DNA of 9,174 bases from Veillonella parvula. GTDB taxonomy: Bacteria; Bacillota; Negativicutes; Veillonellales; Veillonellaceae. The stretch spans positions 1-9,174 of the forward strand of contig CAMUQE010000073.1 of the NCBI GenBank assembly GCA_947096075.1, written 5' to 3'. Shown here piece after piece: positions 1-6,543 of the stretch (the first letter of the stretch is position 1; each line of letters begins with the position of its first letter). Position numbers and translations under genes: made by a program. The notes beneath the pieces were generated by a model. It was not told the DNA's origin. It saw only the letters and a list, made by a program, of their open reading frames with translations, and made no database searches.

Positions 1-41
1 CTTTTACCAATTATGCAAAATTAATATAAACACCATTTTAG

Positions 42-110
42 TATGATATAAATTTATATAGAACAGATATTTGTAGTAATAAAATATTACAAAACAGATA
101 TATGTAGTAA
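42..110 (+). promoter_or_regulatory. AT-rich leader of the BCCT gene with direct repeat and dyads
   Basis: This leader holds a 17-base direct repeat, ACAGATATTTGTAGTAA at 63-79 and ACAGATATATGTAGTAA at 94-110. The copies differ at one base and start 31 bases apart, about three helical turns, which would suit a protein binding both on one DNA face. Between them lies a dyad, GTAATA-AAA-TATTAC (76-90). Upstream, a 14-base perfect palindrome spans 46-59. TATGAT at 42-47 is a possible -10 hexamer, but no convincing -35 sits at the right distance, so the promoter position is uncertain. The repeats are seen directly; their role in transport gene control is inference. The base composition is so AT-rich that short dyads may arise by chance. 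Confidence 0.35.
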
Positions 111-122
111 ATAAATTATTAT

Positions 123-131
123 AGAAAAGAG
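123..131 (+). promoter_or_regulatory. Ribosome binding site of the BCCT gene
   Basis: The purine run AGAAAAGAG ends five bases before the ATG at 137 and is the only Shine-Dalgarno-like stretch nearby. It is a weak match, with no GGAGG core. It supports the ATG at 137, which also places the first residues correctly ahead of the conserved NPPV motif that opens TM1 in this family. Confidence 0.5.
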
Positions 132-136
132 ATCAT

Positions 137-2047
137 ATGATTCAACTCATTAAACGTTATTCAAACTTTAATCCCCCTGTAATCATAGGTAGCTTGTCTA
201 TCATTTTAGGACTGAGCTTATGTGCCCTTCTGATTCCGCAAATATCTCAAACGATTCTCCAAGGGGTTCGTGATATTATAGAAGCGGAATTCTCTTATAC
301 CGCATGGCTCGCCATGTTGTTTGCCGCAGGTACTGGTGTAGGTCTCATGTTCTTCGGTACTGCTGAGCCGCTCTCACATTATCACTCTGCTGTAGGCTTA
401 GTCGATGGTGCACCTAACGCCAAGGAAGCGTTATTCCGCTCCATCTTTCACTGGGGCATCAATGCATGGACGGTATACGGCATTATGGCTTTAGCATTAG
501 CGTATTTCGGTTTTCGCTATAAATTGCCATTATCACTACGTTCATGTTTCTATCCTCTGTGGAAGGATAAGATCAATGGCCCACGAGGGCACATTATCGA
601 TATCATCGCACTTTGTGTAACTTTATTAGGTATTGTAACCACCTTAGGATTTGGTGCCGCCCAACTAGGTGCGGGCTTTCTATATATTGACGTCATTTCC
701 GCTAACGACTTTCCCGCACAAACGGTCATCATCATCGTCATTATGTCCATTGCCGTTTTATCTGCTGTTACAGGTATTGATAAAGGCGTTAAGCTGCTCA
801 GTGAAATCAATATATCGGTTGCATTAGTCTTAATGCTCTTTGTACTTTGTACAGGTCCTACATTGCTCCTATTAAATTCAACGGTAGAAAACTTTGGATA
901 CTATTTATCACATATTTTAGGACAAAGCTTCTATACATCTATCTATACACCAGAAATCCGACCATGGTTCTTCAGCTGGACCATACTATTCTGGGCTTAG
1001 TGGTTATCTTGGGCGCCATTTGTGGGCATGTTCATTGCGCGTATTTCAAAAGGTAGGACTATTCGAGAATTCATCTTTGGGGTACTCATTATTCCAACTG
1101 TATTTACTATCGTTTGGTTTACTATCTTTGGTAACACTGCAATTTATATCGATGAAACAGTAGCAAACGGTGCACTCGGTGCATTAACCGATAAACCAGA
1201 ACAACTACTCTTCGCATTTCTTGAATATTTACCATTATCCGGTTTGACTAATCTCCTATCGATTATCGTATTGGCATTATTTTTCATCACATCCGCCGAC
1301 TCGGGAATTTATGTATTAAATAATATTGCCGCTTATGACAAAGGCACGCCATCACCGAAATGGCAGTGTCCAATGTGGGGCGCCGTAATGGCATTCCTCG
1401 CCATCAGCTTGCTCAGCATCGGCGGACTCAACGTACTCCAGTCGGTAACACTCATTCTCGCCTTACCGTTTGCAGCCTTGATGGTTATCATGTGCTACAG
1501 CTTATGGCAGGGATTATTGACAGATACGCAATACTTTAACACAAAACTTTCAACCACATCCATCTACTGGGACAGCAAGAACTGGAAGCAAGGTCTTGCC
1601 AAAATACTCAATCAAACGCAGTCAGAAGATGTTATCTCCTTTATGAAAACGACAGCACTACCTGCTATGTATCAGCTCAATAAGGAATTGACCGAAGAGT
1701 ACGGATTAACTACGAGAATTGACAAATATTTCAACAGTAACGACGCCTCTGTAGAGTTAACTATCGAAAAAGAATCAATGCGCAACTTTACCTACGGCAT
1801 CAAGCTCGTTACGCAAGAGGCATCAGATCATCTCATTGAAGATCCTAACATTCCTCACATTACTGAAAGCACCAACGCAATTCCTATGACATATTTCAGT
1901 GACGGGCGCGCCGGATACGATGCGCAGTATATGACACGGGAGGATATCATTACCGATATCATTCGACAGTACGAACGATATCTTACTTTATCGGATGACG
2001 TCGGTTATGACATCATGTCTCATGACGCGGAAGAAGCAGCTGAATAG
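137..2047 (+). pseudogene. BetT-like BCCT-family choline/betaine transporter, interrupted by an in-frame stop
   Basis: BCCT carriers are multi-helix inner-membrane proteins that take up choline, betaine or carnitine, often for osmoprotection. The family call rests on NPPV before TM1 (residues 12-15), the AAGTGVGLMFFGTAEPLSHY block (63-82), HWGINAWTVYG (105-115), SWAPFVGMFIARISKGRTIREF just after the stop, and TSADSG in a late helix. The long soluble C-terminus ending in DIIRQYERYL resembles E. coli BetT rather than BetP. Codon 288 is TAG (998-1000), in the same frame as everything downstream, where the family has the first W of FWAWW. There are 287 codons before it and 348 after it, the latter fully open. 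The N-terminal part also seems to lack TM2: about 37 residues are missing around residues 46-50 compared with BetT. A truncated product without the core TM8 onward should not transport. Restart at GTG 1022 or ATG 1028 would give only the second half. The rest shows no decay, so inactivation looks recent, or the stop may be a sequencing error. Confidence 0.85.
998..1000 (+). other. In-frame TAG replacing a conserved tryptophan codon
   Basis: The local reading is Trp-Ala-stop-Trp-Leu-Ser-Trp. In BCCT carriers this is the WAWWxxW signature of TM8, whose tryptophans form the aromatic box around the trimethylammonium group (Trp373, Trp374 and Trp377 in BetP). The stop falls at the Trp373 equivalent. 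One G-to-A change from TGG explains it. The reading frame is unchanged on both sides, so this is a point nonsense change, not a frameshift. Confidence 0.9.
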
Positions 2048-2070
2048 TTTTCATACCACAACCTTAACAA

Positions 2071-2099
2071 AGTATCATTTTATTTTACAAACTGATACT
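2071..2099. repeat. Weak inverted repeat after the transporter gene
   Basis: AGTATCA (2071-2077) and TGATACT (2093-2099) can pair as a 7-bp stem around a 15-base AT-rich loop. It lies 23 bases after the transporter stop codon. The stem is AT-rich and no U-run follows it, so it is unlikely to terminate transcription alone. Confidence 0.3.
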
Positions 2100-2133
2100 A
2101 ACACATATCATGAAGCCCTCAATTTATATAGAC

Positions 2134-2161
2134 CTATGATTATATAGATATATAATCATAG
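2134..2161. repeat. AT-rich palindrome with 13-bp arms
   Basis: CTATGATTATATA (2134-2146) and TATATAATCATAG (2149-2161) are exact reverse complements separated by GA. Transcribed from either strand it would fold into a long, weak, A/U-rich hairpin. No U-tract follows it on the plus strand. It lies beyond the main terminator for rpoBC transcripts and before it for transporter transcripts, so it could end up as part of the transporter mRNA 3' end. Confidence 0.6.
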
Positions 2162-2199
2162 AGCTCATACACATATATCTCTCAAACCAATAATTCCCC

Positions 2200-2240
2200 A
2201 TAACAAAAGGGTGCACCTCGCGGGTGCACCCTTTTGTTAT
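2200..2240. terminator. Strong bidirectional Rho-independent terminator between converging genes
   Basis: An 18-bp perfect inverted repeat, ATAACAAAAGGGTGCACC (2200-2217) and GGTGCACCCTTTTGTTAT (2223-2240), surrounds a 5-base loop TCGCG. The nine inner pairs form a GC-rich stem and the outer part supplies A/T tracts, so transcripts in both directions have the stem followed by UUUUGUUAU. It starts 71 bases after the rpoC stop and 152 bases after the transporter stop, as expected for a shared terminator of two converging units. Confidence 0.93.
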
Positions 2241-2311
2241 TCTGTCGCACAGTATCAATAATGCAACAAGTCTATACAATTATATATAGCCTAACGGCCG
2301 CTCCAAAGTAA

Positions 2312-5300
2312 TTAATCTTCAGACATAACCTCTTCTGTAATATCAATGATTTCAGGTGTATTTTTTACAACTTCAATCTTACGGTAACGACTCATGCCTG
2401 TACCAGCAGGAATCAACTTACCGATAATTACATTTTCTTTCAAGCCCAACAATGGATCGATTTTACCCTTGATAGCAGCGTCGGTAAGAACACGTGTTGT
2501 TTCTTGGAAGGACGCAGCGGACAAGAAGGAGTCCGTTGCCAAAGCGGCTTTCGTAATACCCAATAGCGTGCGTTTGCCTGTAGCATTTTCACGACCATTG
2601 AGGGTAAGACGACGGTTTTCTTCGTCAAAGGTATTAACGTCCACCATATCCCCTGGAAGCATATCCGCATCGCCAGCTGTTTCAATTTTAACTTTATGAA
2701 GCATTTGACGAACGATAACTTCGATATGTTTATCGTTAATTTCTACACCTTGGGATTTGTATACTTTTTGTACTTCGTATACGAGGTAACGTTGAGTTGC
2801 TTCAGTACCCATGACGCGCATGATGTCATGAGGGTTGATAGAACCTTCTGTCAAACGAGCGCCCAAGGATACCACGTCACCGTCTTTAACGATAATGCGG
2901 GAACCATAAGGAATGAGGTAATCGAGTTCAATACCATCTTCACCAGTGATAAAGATAGTGTTCGTACCTTTCTTACCTTCATTAGGCACAACGCGAACAG
3001 TACCTTCGTTTTCGGCGATGATAGCGTTACGTTTTGGTTTACGAGCTTCGAACAATTCTTCAACACGTGGCAAACCTTGTGTAATATCGTCACCTGCGAC
3101 ACCACCAGTATGGAATGTACGCATTGTCAACTGAGTACCCGGTTCACCGATGGATTGTGCTGCAATGATACCTACCGCTTCACCAACTTGAACTTGGTTG
3201 CCAGTTCCTAGATCTCGACCATAACACTTGCGACATACACCATATGGGCTACGACAAGTCAATACGGAACGGATTTTTACTGTTTCATAATGTTTTACAA
3301 CTTCATCAGCTAACGCCTCTGTGATTTCACCATTAAGAGGAACGATGACTTCGCCAGTTTCCTTGTTAACTAATTCTTCTGCTGCAATACGACCTACGAT
3401 ACGGTCTTTTAATGGCTCGATAACACCAGTGCCTTCAACAATAGCTTCCACTTCAATACCATGGATTTCATTGTTCCGCACTTGTACTTCTTTTACATCG
3501 GAGTTAAGGATAGCTTCGATGCCTTCTTCAGTAAGACGTGTATCAGCTGGGAAGATTTCTACCCCTTCGCTGTCAACAATTGCTTGTACAGTATCCTTGT
3601 TCAACATATTTTGAACCATAGTTTCTTTCAATGTTGCACGGATGCTATCGTCGCTTTCACCAAGAATAATTTTTTGAACCAAGTTAGTATGGTTAATATC
3701 GCTATCAGAGCCCAAATGTGCACCGCGCAATGCGATAGATGTAACACCGGCTTCAGCAATATCTGCCAAGCATTGTTCATCCAAGATAGTTTCAGCTGGT
3801 ACAACAAGTTCCCCTGTTTCAGTATTCACAACATCTTTATCTAAAACGCGACCAATGAGCTTATCTTTAAGCAATTCTAATGCTTGACGTGGGGATGTAG
3901 CCAAGCGAGCACGTTCACGAACGAGATCGATACCTACAACGTCACAATCGTCCTCACGAACGATTACGTCTTGAGATACGTCAACGAGACGACGTGTCAA
4001 GTAACCAGAGTCAGCTGTACGAAGCGCTGTATCGGCCAAACCTTTACGAGCGCCATGAGAGGATGTAAAGTAATCCAATACAGTCAAACCTTCTTTAAAG
4101 TTTGCTTTGATTGGTAAGTCGATGATACGACCAGATGGATCGGCCATCAAACCACGCATACCAGCAAGCTGACGAATCTGTTGTTTATTACCACGGGCAC
4201 CAGAGATAGCCATCATGTAAACAGGGTTGAAGCCATCTTTGTCACACGCCATGTTATCCATCATCGCATCGGTAACATCTTCTGTTGCCTTTGTCCATAA
4301 TTGGATAGTTTTACGGTAACGTTCTTCTTCTGTGATAAGGCCACGACGGTACATACGAGATACTTTTTCTACCTCTTGTTCCGCTGTATCTAACAAACTA
4401 GTTTTAACTTCTGGTACTTTAATATCAGCAATGGCTACAGTCATACCTGCGCGACGTGCGAAGGAGTAACCTAAGGACTTGATGCGGTCCAATAATTCTG
4501 CTGTTTTTTCATTACCAAACAATTGGAAACATTGATCAACCAATTTACCAACTGTTTTCTTATCCATAACCTTACCTAAAGAGTAAGTGCCATCTTCACG
4601 TTTCTCGTATTGCCACAATTCTGGGAATAAAGCATTGTTGAAGATCAAGCGACCTGCTGTTGTTTCTACACGGCCATGATCAGGTAAACGGATATAAAGA
4701 ATATCTTGCAAACCAATGATATGAGACTCATAGGCAAGCATAACTTCATCATAGGTAGCAAATGTTTTTGCTTTATCACGAGTATCTTCGCGTACAACTG
4801 TTAGGTAGTATGTACCTAAGATCATATCTTGAGAAGGTACTGCTACCGGCTTACCATCCTTAGTGGACAAAATATTATGGCTAGAAAGCATCAATGTACG
4901 AGCTTCCGCTTGTGCTTCTACGGACAATGGTAAGTGACACGCCATTTGGTCACCGTCAAAGTCGGCATTGAAGGCTGTACATACTAATGGATGCAATTTG
5001 ATAGCACGACCTTCCCAAAGGATTGGTTCGAAGGCTTGAATACCAAGTCTATGCAATGTAGGGGCACGGTTCAAGAGAACTGGATGTTCTTTTATTACCT
5101 CTTCTAAGGATTCCCATACGCCAGGGCCGATTCTTTCGACTTGGCGTTTAGCAGCCTTGATGTTGGATGCTTGACCACGTTCTACCAAGCGTTTCATAAC
5201 GAACGGTTTGAACAATTCCAATGCCATTTCTTTTGGTAAACCACATTGGTGCATTTTAAGTTCAGGACCTACTACGATTACGGAACGACCGGAGTAGTCA

Positions 5301-6514
5301 ACACGTTTACCGAGCAAGTTTTGACGGAAACGACCTTGTTTACCTTTAAGCATGTCGGACAAGGATTTCAATGGGCGGTTACCAGGACCTGTAACAGGAC
5401 GACCGCGACGGCCATTATCAATCAATGCATCAACCGCTTCTTGAAGCATGCGTTTTTCGTTGCGCACGATGATATCAGGAGCACCCAAGTCGAGTAAACG
5501 TTTTAAACGGTTGTTACGGTTGATAACACGACGGTATAAATCGTTGAGGTCAGATGTAGCAAAACGGCCACCATCTAATTGGACCATAGGACGCAATTCA
5601 GGTGGGATTACAGGAACGATGTCCATAATCATCCATTCTGGACGGTTCCCAGATTGACGGAATGCTTCTACTACTTCCAAACGACGAACTGCACGGATTT
5701 TACGTTGACCACTAGCAGTGTTCAACTCTTCGCGCAATTCGGCATTCAATGCTTCAAGATCAAGTTCTGATAAGAGAGCTTTTACCGCTTCAGCACCCAT
5801 GTCGATACATGCGAAGAGAACCTCTTCAGCAGCGCCTAACTCATAGCGTTCTTCGCGAGTTAATTCTTCGTATTCCTTATCAGCTTCTGGTATTGTTGCA
5901 TCATCACGAAGAGCCGCATTATAGCGTTCTTTGCGTTGTGCTTCACGAACAATAGCTAAACGTTCATTACGTTGAGCCACTGTTTCGATTACGACGGATT
6001 TACCACCGATAGTATAACCGTCTTCATTAAATTGAGCTTCGTATTCGCGGAATTCTTGCTCGGACAACAATTGACGTTTTGTCAATGGTGTACCAGCTGG
6101 ATCTACTACGATGTAGGAAGCAAAGTATAATACGCGTTCCAAAGAACGTGGTGATATGTCAAGGATAAGACCCATACGGGATGGGATTCCTTTGAAGTAC
6201 CAAATGTGAGATACAGGAGTAGCCAATTGAATATGGCCCATACGTTCACGACGTACTTTCGCACGAGTAACCTCTACACCACATTTGTCGCAGACTACGC
6301 CTTTATGGCGGATGCGTTTATATTTGCCGCAGTGACATTCCCAGTCCTTTGTTGGTCCAAAAATGCGTTCACAGAATAGACCATCACGTTCTGGCTTCAA
6401 CGTACGGTAGTTAATTGTTTCAGGTTTCTTAACTTCCCCATGAGACCAGGATAAAATCTGCTCTGGAGAGGCTAAACCGATTCGCATGGAATCGAATTCA
6501 TTTACGTCTAGCAC
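2312..6514 (-). CDS. rpoC: DNA-directed RNA polymerase subunit beta'
   Basis: RpoC (1400 residues) is the largest core subunit and holds the catalytic magnesium. Visible in order: first zinc site C60, C62, C75, C78; switch-2 region [16 protein letters not shown] (402-416 area); [16 protein letters not shown] (482-497); active-site [10 protein letters not shown] with D518, D520 and D522; bridge helix with [20 protein letters not shown] (821-840); second zinc site C857, C1087, C1094, C1097; trigger loop with [10 protein letters not shown] (1129-1138); and the usual C-terminal [15 protein letters not shown] and [14 protein letters not shown]. The trigger loop is uninterrupted, so the E. coli SI3 insertion is absent. 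The protein is about 200 residues longer than B. subtilis RpoC because of a charged insert near residues 164-232 and a threefold repeated module between C857 and C1087. The start is GTG behind a strong ribosome binding site and gives the conserved [19 protein letters not shown]. It lies 29 bases after rpoB and is followed by the terminator at 2200-2240. Confidence 0.98.
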   Translation of the reverse strand: MLDVNEFDSMRIGLASPEQILSWSHGEVKKPETINYRTLKPERDGLFCERIFGPTKDWECHCGKYKRIRHKGVVCDKCGVEVTRAKVRRERMGHIQLATPVSHIWYFKGIPSRMGLILDISPRSLERVLYFASYIVVDPAGTPLTKRQLLSEQEFREYEAQFNEDGYTIGGKSVVIETVAQRNERLAIVREAQRKERYNAALRDDATIPEADKEYEELTREERYELGAAEEVLFACIDMGAEAVKALLSELDLEALNAELREELNTASGQRKIRAVRRLEVVEAFRQSGNRPEWMIMDIVPVIPPELRPMVQLDGGRFATSDLNDLYRRVINRNNRLKRLLDLGAPDIIVRNEKRMLQEAVDALIDNGRRGRPVTGPGNRPLKSLSDMLKGKQGRFRQNLLGKRVDYSGRSVIVVGPELKMHQCGLPKEMALELFKPFVMKRLVERGQASNIKAAKRQVERIGPGVWESLEEVIKEHPVLLNRAPTLHRLGIQAFEPILWEGRAIKLHPLVCTAFNADFDGDQMACHLPLSVEAQAEARTLMLSSHNILSTKDGKPVAVPSQDMILGTYYLTVVREDTRDKAKTFATYDEVMLAYESHIIGLQDILYIRLPDHGRVETTAGRLIFNNALFPELWQYEKREDGTYSLGKVMDKKTVGKLVDQCFQLFGNEKTAELLDRIKSLGYSFARRAGMTVAIADIKVPEVKTSLLDTAEQEVEKVSRMYRRGLITEEERYRKTIQLWTKATEDVTDAMMDNMACDKDGFNPVYMMAISGARGNKQQIRQLAGMRGLMADPSGRIIDLPIKANFKEGLTVLDYFTSSHGARKGLADTALRTADSGYLTRRLVDVSQDVIVREDDCDVVGIDLVRERARLATSPRQALELLKDKLIGRVLDKDVVNTETGELVVPAETILDEQCLADIAEAGVTSIALRGAHLGSDSDINHTNLVQKIILGESDDSIRATLKETMVQNMLNKDTVQAIVDSEGVEIFPADTRLTEEGIEAILNSDVKEVQVRNNEIHGIEVEAIVEGTGVIEPLKDRIVGRIAAEELVNKETGEVIVPLNGEITEALADEVVKHYETVKIRSVLTCRSPYGVCRKCYGRDLGTGNQVQVGEAVGIIAAQSIGEPGTQLTMRTFHTGGVAGDDITQGLPRVEELFEARKPKRNAIIAENEGTVRVVPNEGKKGTNTIFITGEDGIELDYLIPYGSRIIVKDGDVVSLGARLTEGSINPHDIMRVMGTEATQRYLVYEVQKVYKSQGVEINDKHIEVIVRQMLHKVKIETAGDADMLPGDMVDVNTFDEENRRLTLNGRENATGKRTLLGITKAALATDSFLSAASFQETTRVLTDAAIKGKIDPLLGLKENVIIGKLIPAGTGMSRYRKIEVVKNTPEIIDITEEVMSED
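3269..3934 (-). repeat. Three diverged tandem copies of a beta' module, within rpoC
   Basis: Most bacterial beta' proteins have one module of about 65 residues between the first cysteine of zinc site 2 and the CxxC pair. Here it occurs three times: A at residues 861-930 (3725-3934), B at 962-1013 (3476-3631) and C at 1019-1082 (3269-3460). A and C share the GI-acidic start, then LKDxxxGR, VNxETGExxVP and a closing R. Over residues 882-906 versus 1035-1059, 13 of 25 positions are identical without gaps. A and B align without gaps over P906-R930 and P989-R1013 (8 of 25 identical, including PAxT, LxE and the final R), and share LK...LxKD upstream. C, next to the CxxxxxxCxxC cysteines, is the position-equivalent of the single normal copy; A and B are extra. 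The copies are diverged at the DNA level, so the duplication is old. Confidence 0.85.
5819..6025 (-). other. Charged helical insertion near the beta' N-terminus, within rpoC
   Basis: Between [14 protein letters not shown] and [19 protein letters not shown]. subtilis and E. coli RpoC have a short linker of about 15-20 residues with a GAEAI motif. Here the stretch is about 69 residues longer, covering roughly residues 164-232. It is rich in Glu, Arg and Lys with regularly spaced hydrophobics ([20 protein letters not shown], then [17 protein letters not shown]), which suggests a helical or coiled-coil hairpin on the clamp. Ends are approximate, and the comparison is from memory. Confidence 0.7.
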
Positions 6515-6522
6515 TACTATCG

Positions 6523-6533
6523 CTCCCTTCCTT
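6523..6533 (-). promoter_or_regulatory. Ribosome binding site of rpoC
   Basis: Read on the minus strand this is AAGGAAGGGAG, a doubled purine-rich Shine-Dalgarno, eight bases before the GTG start at 6514. It decides the start: there is no ATG in a suitable place, and GTG gives the conserved LDVNEF N-terminus. The site fits wholly within the 29-base rpoB-rpoC gap, so translation of the two subunits is probably tightly linked. Confidence 0.85.
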
Positions 6534-6543
6534 ATAGATAGTT

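Noticed and set aside
998..1000. TAG read as pyrrolysine or as programmed readthrough
   Set aside because: The position is a conserved tryptophan in the family, one base change from TGG, and no pyrrolysine genes or special downstream structure are visible in the window. The gene's own terminal stop is also TAG.
847..1056. Frameshift between the two halves of the transporter
   Set aside because: 137 and 1022 are in the same frame (885 bases apart), and the overlapping open frame in this interval shows no family similarity. The break is a point stop codon only.
2696..3844. Plus-strand open frames opposite rpoC (such as 2696-3211 and 3461-3844)
   Set aside because: They are antisense to strongly conserved RpoC coding sequence, have no recognisable motifs or ribosome binding sites, and owe their openness to the codon use of the opposite strand.
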